DNA from: Datisca glomerata
Lineage: Eukaryota > Streptophyta > Magnoliopsida > Cucurbitales > Datiscaceae
Assembly (NCBI GenBank): GCA_003255025.1
Contig: QANY01000280.1
Coordinates: forward strand, 287,276 to 351,275
Length of the DNA stretch: 64,000 nucleotides
Direction: 5' to 3'
Numbering within the stretch: the stretch's first letter is position 1; each line of letters begins with the position of its first letter. The notes under the pieces are model-generated. The model had not been told where the DNA came from. It was given only the letters and a program-made list of their open reading frames with translations, and did no database searches. The translations under genes and the position numbers were made by a program. This document shows, in pieces, positions 11,359-22,501 of this stretch.

Positions 11359-11619
11359 TCATCCAACTACATGGGAAAAGGGAAGTTCCCATGGAGGAGT
11401 CTTCAGAAACAAATACATGGAAAAATTGGTCTTTGCAAAATCCATGGTTTTGATCAGTAATTCCTTTTCAGTAAGATTATGGAATTTTTGTTTAATAATG
11501 GTTTGAGCATTAAGAAACAGATATGATGTTGGTGCTGGAAGGGCCTTGTGGATGGCTTGACAGCAGGCTTGGGCATGTGCTTTGATTGTTTTAATGAGTT
11601 CTGTTAGGTGGGGAGGCAT
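11359..11619 (-). pseudogene. 86-codon unit linker ORF, U1
   Basis: The open frame MPPHLTELIKTIKAHAQACC... lies between consecutive movement-protein fragments and overlaps the end of U2's fragment in another frame (11604-11619). I do not recognise its product; it may derive from sequence preceding the movement protein in the virus or from the site where the repeat unit first closed. The same protein-level sequence recurs unchanged at 16,250-15,990. Related, more diverged versions with frameshifts sit at 12,487-12,284 and 15,266-14,997. Confidence 0.5.
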
Positions 11620-12224
11620 TCCCTTGTCCCACCATGTGATTGAACTCTGAGTTCAAGAAATTTGACTAAATTACTGTCAGAAAGAGCAATGTTCAGATTC
11701 AGATAAATATTAAAACAAACCGGTCCATGAGATAAACTAGTCTCTCTGGCTCCCATAAGTGAGGCTTTCCAGTTTAAGCATCTACCATATCTAAGAGTGC
11801 ATTGTATGCTGGTGTTCTGACCTAATAAAGTCAAGGGTTTAAATGCAATTTGAACAATTCCTATATGCAGATATTTATACTTTTGCATAAAAGGATATAA
11901 ATCATGTATATACAAGAGATATATTATATCATCATTATTGTATAAATGAATAACATATTCAAAGGTTTTGATTATCTTTCCACTGGTGAAATCAAAAGTT
12001 CCAAATTTATAAATTATTTTTGGTTTAACTTTGGGTATAGTCCATTTATCCAAAGCTTCTTTCACATCCTGATAAACAATTAATTTTGTTGCTTCTGAAG
12101 CTGATGCTAATGTATTAGCTACTATTGTGATAGAGGGTGAGCTTAGATCGAACATGATTGTATAGTGATCATGTATGAATAATTTAAAGAGAATATAAAC
12201 ACTACTATAACCAAAACTATTCAT
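11604..12224 (-). pseudogene. Movement-protein fragment, array unit U2
   Basis: The 206-codon open frame is the longest version of the repeated fragment. It keeps the same motifs as U1 and ends RVQSHGGTRECLPT, where the last eight residues come from the recombinant unit junction and not from the virus. It is very close to U5 (14,384-15,004). Being open over the whole unit may simply reflect recent homogenisation of the array. Confidence 0.65.
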
Positions 12225-12529
12225 CGCTCTGATACCAACTTACGGCTAACCAACACGCATCTCTTAAGTGAGGGGCTGTAATTTCAACCAACTACATGGA
12301 AAAAGGGAAATTCCCATGGAGGTGTCTTTAGGAATAGATACATGGAAAAATTAGTCTTTGACAAAATCCATGATTTTGATAAGTAATTCCGTTTTACTAA
12401 GATTAGGAAATTTCTGTTTAATAATGGTTTGAGCATTAAGAAACGGATATCATGTTGGTGCTGGAAGGGGTTTAGGTATGGCTTCACAGCAGGCTTGGGT
12501 TTGTGCTTTGATTGTATTAATGAGTTCCG

Positions 12530-13150
12530 TTAGGTGGGAAGGCATTCCCTTGTTCTACCATGTGATTGAACTCTGAGTTTAAGAACTTTGGCTAAATTAC
12601 TGTCAGAAAGAGCAATGCTCAGATTCCAATAAATATTAAAATAAACCGATCCATGGGATAAACTAGTCTCTATGGCTCCCATAAGCGAGGCTTTCCAGTT
12701 TAAGCATCTATCATCTCTAAGAGTGCATTGTATGCTGGTGTTCTGACTTAATAAAGTCAAGGGCTTAAATGTAATTTGAACAAGTCCTATATGTAGATAT
12801 TTATACTTTTACATAAATTGATATAAATCATGTATATGCAAGAGATATATTATATCATCATTATTCTGTAAATGAATAGCATATTCAAAAATTTTGATTA
12901 TTTTTCTACTGGTGAAATCAAAAGTTTCAATTCAATAAGTTGTTTCTGGTTTAACTTTGGGTATAGTCCATTTATCTAAAATTTCTTTCACATCCTGATA
13001 AGTAATTAATTCTGTTAATTCTGAAGTTGATGCTAATGGATTAGCTACTGTTGCGATAAAGGGTGAGCTTAGATCAGATATGGTTCTATAGTGACCATGT
13101 ATGAATAATTTAAAGAGAATATAAACACTACGACAACCAAAACTATTCAT
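12530..13150 (-). pseudogene. Movement-protein fragment, array unit U3
   Basis: Same fragment as its neighbours, in two pieces: 13150-12932 (ending KPETTY at an in-frame stop) and 12760-12530 in the downstream half. The stop after KPETTY is shared with U4 but absent from U6, where a single base difference restores an arginine codon. U3 and U4 therefore share a more recent ancestor with each other than with U6. Confidence 0.6.
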
Positions 13151-13456
13151 GGCTCTAATACCAACTTACGGCTGCCTAACACGCATCTCTTAAGTGAGAG
13201 GGCTATAATTTCATCCAACTACGTGGGAAAAGGGAAGTTCCCATGGAGGAGTCTTCAGAAACAAATACATGGAAAAATTGGTCTTTGACAAAATCCATTG
13301 TTTTGATCAGTAATTCCTTTTCAGTAAGATTATGGAATTTTTGTTTAATAATGGTTTGAGCATTAAGAAACATATATCATGTTGGTGCTGGAAGGGCCTT
13401 GGGGATGGCTTCACAGCAGGCTTGGGCATGTGCTTTGATTGTTTTAATGAGTTCTG

Positions 13457-14077
13457 TTAGGTGGGGAGGCATTCCCTTGTCCCACCATGTAATTGAACTC
13501 TGAGTTCAAGAAATTTGACTAAATTACTGTGAGAAAGAGCAATGTTCAGATTCAGATAAATATTAAAACAAACCGATCCATGAGATAAACTAGTCTCTCT
13601 GGCTCCCATAAGTGAGGCTTTCCAGTTTAAGTATCTACCATCTCTAAGAGTGCATTGTATGCTGGTGTTCTGACTTAATAAAGTCAAGGGCTTAAATGTA
13701 ATTTGAACAAGTCATATATGTAGATATTTATACTTTTACATAAAATGATATAAATCATGTATATGCAAGAGATATATTATATCATCATTATTATGTAAAT
13801 GAATAGCATATTCAAAAATTTTGATTATTTTTCTACTGGTGAAATCAAAAGTTTCAATTCAATAAGTTGTTTCTGGTTTAACTTTGGGTATAGTCCATTT
13901 ATCTAAAATTTCTTTCACATCCTAATAAGTAATTAATTCTGTTAATTCTGAAGTTGATGCTAATGGATTAGCTACTGTTGCGATAAAGGGTGAGCTTAGA
14001 TCAGACATGGTTCTATAGTGACCATGTATGAATAATTTAAAGAGAATATAAACACTACTACAACCAAAACTATTCAT
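13457..14077 (-). pseudogene. Movement-protein fragment, array unit U4
   Basis: Start at 14077, the same stop after the KPETTY segment as in U3, and a downstream open piece at 13687-13457 ending in the junction residues CLPT. Nearly identical to U3 over its upstream half, whereas its distal end (13,457-13,650) matches U5. This mosaic is a sign of gene conversion or unequal exchange. Confidence 0.6.
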
Positions 14078-14383
14078 GGCTCTAATACCAACTTACGGCT
14101 GCCTAACACACATCTCTTAAGTGAGAGGGCTATAATTTCATCCAACTACGTGGGAAAAGGGAAGTTCCCATGGAGGAGTCTTCAGAAACAAATACATGGA
14201 AAAATTGGTCTTTGACAAAATCCATTGTTTTGATCAGTAATTCCTTTTCAGTAAGATTATGGAATTTTTGTTTAATAATGGTTTGAGCATTAAGAAACAT
14301 ATATCATGTTGGTGCTAGAAGGGCCTTGGGGATGGCTTGACAGCAGGCTTGGGCATGTGCTTTGATTGTTTTAATGAGTTCTG

Positions 14384-15004
14384 TTAGGTGGGGAGGCATT
14401 CCCTTGTCCCACCATGTAATTGAACTCTGAGTTCAAGAAATTTGACTAAATTACTGTGAGAAAGAGCAATGTTCAGATTCAGATAAATATTAAAACAAAC
14501 CGATCCATGAGATAAACTAGTCTCTCTGGCTCCCATAAGTGAGGCTTTCCAGTTTAAGTATCTACCATCTCTAAGAGTGCATTGTATGCTGGTGTTCTGA
14601 CCTAATAAAGTCAATGGTTTAAATGCAATTTGAACAATTCCTATATGCAGATATTTATACTTTTGCATAAAATGATATAAATCATGTATATACAAGAGAT
14701 ATATTATATCATCATTATTGTATAAATGAATAACATATTCAAAAGTTTTGATTATCTTTCCACTGGTGAAATCAAAAGTTCCAAATTTATAAATTATTTC
14801 TAGTTTAACTTTGGGTATAGTCCATTTATCCAAAGTTTCTTTCACATCCTGATAAGCAATTAATTTTGTTGCTTCTGAAGCTGATGCTAATGTATTAGCT
14901 ACTATTGTGATAGAGGGTGAGCTTAGATCAAACATGATAGTATAGTGATCATGTATGAATAATTTAAAGAGAATATAAACACTACTATAATCAAAACTAT
15001 TCAT
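14384..15004 (-). pseudogene. Movement-protein fragment, array unit U5
   Basis: A 206-codon open frame with all motifs of the fragment, differing from U2 at a small number of codons (for example DLYHFM against DLYPFM). It ends at the recombinant junction CLPT. Confidence 0.65.
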
Positions 15005-15309
15005 CGCTCTGATACCAACTTACGGCTAACCAACACGCATCTCTTAAGTGAGCGGCTGTAATTTCAACCAACTGCATGGAAAAGGGAAATTCCCGTGGAG
15101 GTGTCTTCAGGAAGAGATACATGGAAAAATTAGTCTGTGACAAAATCCATGATTTTGATAAGTAATTCCTTTTTACTAAGATTAGGAAATTTCTGTTTAA
15201 TAATGGTTTGAGCATTAAGAAACGGATATCATGTTGGTGCTGGAAGGGCTTTAGGGATGGCTTCATAGCAGGCTTGGGTATGTGTTTTGCTTGTATTAAT
15301 GAGTTCCGT

Positions 15310-15929
15310 TAGGTGGGGAGGCATTCCCTTGTTCTACCATGTGATTGAACTCTGAGTTTAAGAAGTTTGGTTAAATTACTGTCAGAAAGAGCAATGCTCA
15401 GATTCAGATAAATATTAAAATAAACCGATCCATGGGATAAACTAGTCTCTATGGCTCCCATAAGCGAGGCTTTCTAGTTTAAGCATCTATCATCTCTAAG
15501 AGTGCATTGTATGCTGGTGTTCTGACTTAATAAAGTCAAGGGCTTAAATGTAATTTGAACAAGTCATATATGTAGATATTTATACTTTTACATAAAATGA
15601 TATAAATCATGTATATGCAAGAGATATATTATATCATCATTATTATGTAAAGGAATAGCATATTCAAAAATTTTGATTATTTTTCTACTGGTGAAATCAA
15701 AAGTTTCAATTCTATAAGTTGTTTCTGGTTTAACTTTGGGTATAGTCCATTTATCTAAAATTTCTTTCACATCCTGATAAGTAATTAATTCTGTTAATTC
15801 TGAAGTTGATGCTAATGTATTAGCTACTGTTGTGAAAAAGGGTGAGCTTAGATCAGACATGGTTGTATAGTGACCATGTATGAATAATTTAAAAAGAATA
15901 TAAACACTACTACAACCAAAACTATTCAT
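15310..15929 (-). pseudogene. Movement-protein fragment, array unit U6
   Basis: The upstream 113 codons (15929-15588) are open and lack the nonsense codon seen in U3 and U4; a stop after DLYHFM then breaks the frame. The start region (GHYTTMSDLSSPFFTTVANT) matches that of U1, supporting the five-unit higher-order period. Confidence 0.6.
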
Positions 15930-16234
15930 GGCTCTAATACCAACTTATGGCTATCCAACACGCATTTCTTAACTGAGAGGGCTATAATTTCATCCAACTA
16001 CATGGGAAAAGGGAAGTTCCCATGGAGGAGTCTTCAGAAACAAATACATGGAAAAATTGGTCTTTGCAAAATCCATGGTTTTGATCAGTAATTCCTTTTC
16101 AGTAAGATTATGGAATTTTTGTTTAATAATGGTTTGAGCATTAAGAAACAGATATGATGTTGGTGCTGGAAGGGCCTTGTGGATGGCTTGACAGCAGGCT
16201 TGGGCATGTGCTTTGATTGTTTTAATGAGTTCTG

Positions 16235-16728
16235 TTAGGTGGGGAGGCATTCCCTTGTCCCACCATGTGATTGAACTCTGAGTTCAAGAAATTTGACTAA
16301 ATTACTGTCAGAAAGAGCAATGTTCAGATTCAGATAAATATTAAAACAAACCGGTCCATGAGATAAACTAGTCTCTCTGACTCCCAGAAGTGAGGCTTTC
16401 CAGTTTAAACATCTACCATCTCTAAGAGTGCATTGTATGCTGGTGTTCTGACCTAATAAAGTCAAGGGTTTAAATGCAATTTAAACAATTCCTATATGCA
16501 GATATTTATACTTTTGCATAAAAGGATATAAATCATGTATATACAAGAGATATATAGTTCCAAATTTATAAATTATTTCTGGTTTAACTTTGGGTATAGT
16601 CCATTTATCCAAAGCTTCTTTCACATCCTGATAAGCAATTAATTTTGTTGCTTCTAAAGCTGATGCTAATGTATTAGCTACTATTGTGATAGATGGTGAG
16701 CTTAGATCAAATATGATTGTTTAGTAGG
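16235..16728 (-). pseudogene. Truncated movement-protein fragment, array unit U7
   Basis: This outermost unit lacks its start and has an internal deletion of about 75 bp near 16,556 relative to U2 and U5, removing the FGTFDFTSGKII segment. Its last 76 codons (16465-16235) are open. Its right edge at about 16,728 abuts the protease fragment and marks the end of the array. Confidence 0.6.
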
Positions 16729-16749
16729 AATATTTTTCTCATTAAAATC

Positions 16750-17345
16750 TTGATTACAAGGTAGAGATATGATATATTTCTTTCTATCCTAAAAAGCATT
16801 AGGGATGTCACTACATATTTCTGTTTTAAATTCATGCAGAATTATTTTTATCTTGTTATGTATTGTAGGTTGTTGTATACGTTGATCAATAATAAGAAAT
16901 TGAATTTTTTTATGTATGAAATTTACCCGATTAATCTTATTATCAACAAGATGTTTTATCATATAAACTTCTTTTGTATACAGTTTTGTAATAAATTCAA
17001 ATGTAATATTAGTATCGTTAATCATAGTATGGATACTAGATGTATTAATTCTGGTAATAAGTATGATAAAATTTAAAAAAAGGATCGCATAGAATGATAC
17101 TTTGTGTTATGTTTTTTATTAAAACAAATGATGTAGATAAACAATCACCATGTTTGCATATGAGTGCTTCAGGTATTTTATACTGGATACACATAGAATT
17201 ACCACTAGCACTAGTAAGGGATTGAGTGGTTTTCTGAAAGTATTTAATATGAATTAATCATTCATGAATGTAGTTCATATCAGCACCACTATCGACTAAG
17301 ACAATGACATCTTTAATAATGAAATCTCGTTTGATCACTAAGGTA
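16750..17345 (-). pseudogene. EPRV aspartic protease fragment
   Basis: On the - strand the catalytic signature LVDSGAD is visible at about 17,320-17,290, preceded by IKRDFIIKDV and followed by KYFQKTTQSLTS and TSFVLIKN. This is the retropepsin-like protease that cuts the pararetrovirus polyprotein. A further 78-codon open frame (17025-16789) continues toward reverse transcriptase before the array begins. The frames are broken by stops and the polymerase is absent. The relative DSGAD order matches that in the second EPRV locus at 50,286. Confidence 0.65.
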
Positions 17346-17356
17346 ATCTTAGTATA

Positions 17357-18131
17357 CTATTTCTGGAAAGTGACTTGGTTTAGAAAAAATAAATAGGGAC
17401 TATTATCCTTATTCTGGTTTGGAGTAGTCTGACTGTTCTGATTTGGAGGTTGACTAGACTGAGCTGGTGAAGAAGTTTGATCTGGTGAAGAAGTCGCAGC
17501 TGAGTCTAAATGAGTTTTCCCTTTAGTTGTAGACTGTTTCAGGAGATTGAGATCTTGGAACAGAATTTGATTAGCGGTCTTTAACTGCTGAATTTTAAAC
17601 TTAATTGTACTAATTTTCATTTTCAGGTCTGAAATGGTAACAATTTTGGTTGGTAAAGATTTCTATTGGATATGATTCAAGAGTTCTTTCATACTGTAGT
17701 TCTTAATAGGGCTGATCTCATGAGTGTTATAAGCCTTATAGCAGGTTTCTAAGAATTTTAATTTCATCTCAGGATCAGTTATCTAGTCAGTAGTAGCGAG
17801 AATAGATCGCTGAGTGTTGAGACCTGATCCGTTCATATCAAGACCGTTCATCTAAACTATTACCTTCCAATAGTTGACTTCAGGTATCGTGTTGCATGTC
17901 TTAGAGCAATAAAGTTGTTCAGGCTATTCAGAAGTAACATAGGAGTCAGAGTCAGATGCATAGATATGAACGGAATCATCATCTGTACTATTTTTTGTAG
18001 AACTACCTTCAGAGAGATAATTTAAGACATTCTGTTAGGTCTCACCATTAAGAGATAATTCATTCAGTTTTTTCTTAAATTTAGATCGACATTTCTTAAC
18101 ATAATGTCGTGATAATATAAGGTTATGGTTT
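17357..18131 (-). pseudogene. EPRV coat-protein C-terminal region with zinc-knuckle remnant
   Basis: Upstream of the protease on the - strand is a basic segment RHYVKKCRSKFKKKLNELSL near 18,110-18,050, resembling the last half of a CCHC zinc knuckle. It is followed by an acidic serine-rich stretch (DDDSVHIYASDSDSY), then LKFLETCYKAY, and then the 87-codon open frame 17620-17357 rich in Q, S, T and N. This order (knuckle, acidic linker, protease) is normal for a caulimovirid coat-protease junction. Multiple stops are present. Confidence 0.55.
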
Positions 18132-19795
18132 GAACATATATCAATATGTCTAAAGTTATATAAAATAAATAAGGTGAGGATGTAAGAGTGATGTGACCGC
18201 GACTATTATATCCATTCTTACATCATATCGAGTGAATCTATTAATTTATTTATAATTATTTCTTTATGTCACTTGTTTATTTTTTAAAATTTTAATCTAT
18301 TAGCCGGTTTCGTGACGTCGGAAATCTACGACTAATTTGTCACTTCTAATTTTAAGATAGTATAAAAAAATTGAAAACAAAAATCGCAGTTGATTTTTCA
18401 ACTTTTTATTGTTTCATGTCTCGTAAAACAAATTAACTAATTCATTTATTAAATCACTATTCCAATAGTATAATTTCGAAAATCATAAGTTTATTCATAA
18501 TTATGAATTATTATATAAACGAGTTAGTGGGATGGGAAGCGGATATAGAGATTAGATAGATGGATGGACAGGTGAGGAAGGAGAAAAAAAGGCATGATTG
18601 GACAACGGAAAATGAAGTGGTAGTGAGAATGGTGAAGGATAGATAGAAGAGAAAAAAGACTAACATTTTATTTCTTGTTAGGCAGCTTTTTAGGTTGATA
18701 AGACAGTAAGTTCAGGATGTGACTTAGAAAAATTAAAAAGATTCTGATATATATTCTTTTATAAATTAAAAAATAATTTTTTACTTCTTCTTTTTCTTAT
18801 TGGTTCTTTGGTGATTCCCCCACCCCTCAATGTCTGTTTCTCAACTCCACTTTCCCTATTAATATTAGGTTTGAATAAAAATACGTGATTATTTATAGAG
18901 TTCACTTATCTGAAATAATTGAGTATATTGTTTGTAAAAATCAAATTATTGAAATATAATTATAAAAAAATTATAAGTATCTATAATTATGAGATTATCT
19001 CGTTTGATATAAAATATTATATTATAGTGTTGAGAATATTATAATTTATCAGACATAGATTTTCTCATCTTTGTTAGAATATGAGTTATAAATCATTATG
19101 ATATATGAGTTAAAAAATAGAGGAGGAATCACATTTTTATAAAAAATTTAAAATTTAGAAAATGTCATATCAATATATAACATTTCCTATTTTTTTGTAA
19201 TTCAGATCAAAATTATTCAAAATTAAATTAACGGTCTAGATCTTGAGAACTACTACTTTGCCATTATATACTTAGTGGATAAGTTTAATATAATAATTAA
19301 TAACTGAAAATATGATAAACATTTAAAAATAATAATTAAAACATAAGATAAACAATTTAAAAATGCTTGTGAATGTATTTATTTTATTTCAGTGAAATAA
19401 AAAAGAAAAAAAACAATGAAGTCAGTTGACACAAAATAGTAAAGATGGCTAACGCATGCATATTTTTTTTATTTTCTAATTTGGTCTAGTTTTCTAAATA
19501 AGAAATATATTGAAATTAAAATTTATAAAAATAAAAGAGACGTTTTCTGGATATACAAAAGTAATAATGTATAGTTAACTAACTTTAATAATGTATATGT
19601 TACTATATAGTAATATTGAATAATAAAACATTCATAGTATATAATTTATATTTTCTATAATATTTATGAATAAGAAGGAATAAAAAATAACTTTGCATTG
19701 AATTACTAGATATTCCTATTTAAAAATATTAATAATATAAAATATTTACTAAGAATTTGTGTAATTGATGTGATCACAAACAAATAAAATTGAAA
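18132..19795. other. AT-rich intergenic stretch
   Basis: No convincing open frame, RNA gene or element boundary seen. The DNA is strongly AT-rich from 18,900 on, and no terminal inverted repeats were recognised. Confidence 0.5.
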
Positions 19796-20289
19796 GGAAA
19801 ATTACAATTATTCATTAAACTATTGATAATAGATATTTTAAACTTTAAACTTTACGACGTTGCTGTTTAAATCCTAAACTATCTGAAAACTCGCAGTTAT
19901 AACCTTCAAAATAACTGTCTATTTCATTTTTCGATAGTTTTTATCAAAACGACATCATTTTTAATAGCCCAACCTTATTTTTATCAAAATGATATTATTT
20001 TTATCATCGCCTCCACCCACGGTTTTCGACTGCCATTGATGTCTTCGAAAAGCTGGTGGTATGAGGTTTTGGAGTGAAGATTTGTTTCACAAGACTAGGG
20101 GAAAGGGATTTGGATTTTGGTTATTGAAAATGATGTCATTTTGATAAAAACTAACGGAGAATAGATGAAACTACTTTGAGAGTTATATAACTGTGAGTTT
20201 ATAGTTTAGAGTTTAAACTATAATATTTTAAAATTTAAAGTTTAAAATGTCTATTATTAATAGCTTGAGGAATACATACGTAATTTTTC
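19796..20289. mobile_element. MITE with long (~170 bp) terminal inverted repeats
   Basis: The outer ends GGAAAATTAC (19,796) and GTAATTTTTC (20,289) pair, and homology between the arms continues inward for about 170 bp (19,796-19,967 against 20,120-20,289), ending with ATCAAAACGACATCATTTTT-like sequence on one side and its complement on the other. The central 150 bp are unpaired. Long TIRs, no coding capacity and a total of about 0.5 kb suggest a Mutator-type MITE. I cannot see a clean 9-bp target duplication, so the superfamily is uncertain. Confidence 0.65.
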
Positions 20290-21662
20290 TAAAATGGAAT
20301 GTATATGTCTAAAATTGGTTTTGAGGAATTTAGGGAAAACTCTACACGTTTATGACCAAAATTATTAAACAACCAAAGAGGGAAAGATATCTCCGCTCAG
20401 ATCATACATAAACCGTTTTACTCTTCTTTGGTTAAAAGGTGAAGTAGAGATTGACTGCTAAAAGATTAGTCTTTTCACCCTGCAAATGAAAGGTACATAT
20501 ATTTAGATATTTACCTTATACTTCATCGCATTTTACTTCAGATGGCCGGTGGGGAAATTAAGTACCTTTAGTACAGAGGAGACATTACAATGGAAAAGAA
20601 AGCAAAAAAGAGAGAGCATGATACATTTCAACTAATTTTTTTTTCTATTTTCCCACTCTCTCCTTCTTAATATTATACCTCTATGTCTATATCAGACCTT
20701 CATTGTTAGAGATATTTGAGAAATTATTCTGTAATTTTAATAGTAATTTGGTATCTATAAAGGGGTTGAAAATTCAGAAAATTTGAATTTCAAAATCATA
20801 CTTAAGTTTTGTAATTTTATCAACTTATATAGTTGTTAAACTCTCGATCTAATAAGATCTATAATTTTATGATCATACCTAATTTTATAATTCAAATCAT
20901 GGGTAAAATCTGAAATTGATATATAATGAAACCTTAAGATCCTACACATCTTAACTATATAAGAAGAATATAAAACTTGGTCAATTGAAAAAGACAAAGT
21001 ATTAATCTAATCTATTAGTTGTTTGGCTATCTAAATTACGATAAACAAAATAGTGAATTTCTCTTTTTTTATATGTAGTTTCACAATTGTATATTTAACA
21101 ATATTACTATTATCTAGTAGAATCGTATAACCGGTAATTCAATTTTTTGATAGTCACCAGATTTTTTCGTTATTTTAGTATGATTTTCAATTTTGACAAC
21201 CTAGAACATCAATTGCATAATATTTCGACACCATTTTCCATAATTAGGGAGCTTAATAACTTATCATATACGTATCTATATTCTATACACACATTATAAG
21301 TAAAAAAAAACTTGTACGTTAGAGCGTCCTTTGACTTAATTGTTTTAAAATCCTGGACCCTGCGTTCAGAGATAAAGCTCATGCTGCTCAAATTGCAATA
21401 AGTTTAGGACCTTAAAAATTTATAAATAGATAATTAAATAAAAACAAGAAGATACGATAATTAAGGGGCAAAGAAAAGGGTGGGCATAGGACAGATGCAA
21501 AAGGGAAGTGATGGGTTTGGCCGTAATGCAAGGGATTGGTAAGAGAAGTATATATTTACATGTCAACATTTGAGGCAAAAACGAATATCAATAATTTTCG
21601 TCCTTTATTTATTTTATTTATTTTCTTGTCTGGTCTTTGTCTTTCTTCTTTTCTGTTTCATG
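20290..21662. other. Intergenic and MIR319 upstream region
   Basis: AT-rich sequence without a supported gene. It contains the proximal promoter of the MIR319 unit. Around 21,430-21,530 there is a locally GC-richer block that is a candidate for regulatory sites, but I recognise no specific one. The open frame at 21,536-21,763 crosses the TATA box and is not supported. Confidence 0.4.
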
Positions 21663-21672
21663 TATATATAAA
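21663..21672 (+). promoter_or_regulatory. TATA box of the MIR319 transcription unit
   Basis: TATATATAAA on the + strand lies about 30 bases before a pyrimidine-rich initiator-like site (TCTCAACA, 21,692-21,699) and 0.66 kb before the miRNA hairpin. A CT-rich leader follows, as in many plant transcripts. Confidence 0.6.
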
Positions 21673-21952
21673 TCAAGGCTTTTTGCTTCAGTCTCAACAT
21701 CCATATGAGCAGCTTCATTTGAGCTATATTAGTAATTTTATAGTGTTTTTCTTCTTCATTTGAGCAATAGTAGTGACTTTATAGTGTTTTTTTTTCTTAA
21801 CACCCTATTACCTTCTTTCAAAAAAACCTCGATTCCGCTCTCTTTTATCTCTCTATCTCTCTCTGAAAATCTTCACCATATTTATGTGATTTTGCTAGAA
21901 GGGTTAGAGAAGAAAGATTTAACACTCTCAATTGCTCCATTGAGACCCCTTA

Positions 21953-21956
<4 letters not shown>

Positions 21957-21991
<35 letters not shown>
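21957..21991 (+). repeat. (CT)n microsatellite in the pri-MIR319 leader
   Basis: About 17 uninterrupted CT dinucleotides lie 0.34 kb before the hairpin. A shorter CTCTCT run recurs at 22,096-22,108. Confidence 0.95.
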
Positions 21992-21995
<4 letters not shown>

Positions 21996-22328
21996 AAAGG
22001 TTCACCTTCAACAGCTATGTGGGCTTTGGCTAGTGAATATAGTCACTATTCTTTCTTGATACCCTTTTACCCTCCATGAAAACCCTTCAATTTCCTCTCT
22101 CTCTCTCTGAAGGTTAACCTGGTACATGGGATTGGCTAGGGTAGGAGGAGAGTGATAGCTTCAGCAATTTACACTATCTGTGTATGCAAAATTCATGGAT
22201 TGTTGGGTAATATCATGATTTTTTCCTAGTGATATAACAAGTCACTAGATCTGTTTTGGTTTCGCAGCAACCTAATTTTTTTTTTTTAAATTTGTTTGCC
22301 TTTTGTGATTAATTATTTAAGGGGGAAG

Positions 22329-22349
22329 AGAGCTTTCTTCAGTCCACTC
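22329..22349 (+). ncRNA. MIR319: miR319 star strand
   Basis: AGAGCTTTCTTCAGTCCACT begins here and pairs with the mature strand with a 2-base 3' offset expected of a Dicer-like product. Confidence 0.85.
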
Positions 22350-22480
22350 ATGGGTGGTGATAAAGATTAATTAGCTGCCGACTCATTCATCCAAATGCTA
22401 AGTCAAAGAGATCTATTATACGTTACTTAGTAAATGAGTGAATGATGCGGAAGACAAATTGAATCTTAAACTTCCTGTAC

Positions 22481-22501
22481 TTGGACTGAAGGGAGCTCCC
22501 T
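22481..22501 (+). ncRNA. MIR319: Mature miR319
   Basis: TTGGACTGAAGGGAGCTCCC plus one T. It matches the conserved plant miR319 as I know it. Confidence 0.95.

Larger units (their letters stand above)
10716..16728 (-). repeat. Tandem array of ~926-bp EPRV movement-protein units (6.5 copies)
   Basis: Seven units lie head to tail, all in - orientation. The MNSF... start codon recurs at 11298, 12224, 13150, 14077, 15004 and 15929, so the spacing is 925-927 bp. Unit borders recur near 11,632, 12,558, 13,485, 14,411, 15,337 and 16,262, at a fixed junction after ...CACATGG where the movement-protein frame ends in CLPT. The units fall into sequence types: U2, U5 and U7 are alike; U3, U4 and U6 are alike; U1 is mixed. 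The 86-codon piece in U1 (11619-11359) recurs unchanged at 16250-15990, 4,631 bp away, which equals five periods. That indicates a higher-order repeat made by unequal crossing-over. Confidence 0.9.

Noticed and set aside
21760..22059. 99-codon frame upstream of the miR319 hairpin
   Set aside because: Half of it is the (CT)n microsatellite read as Leu-Ser; better explained as the leader of a non-coding transcript.
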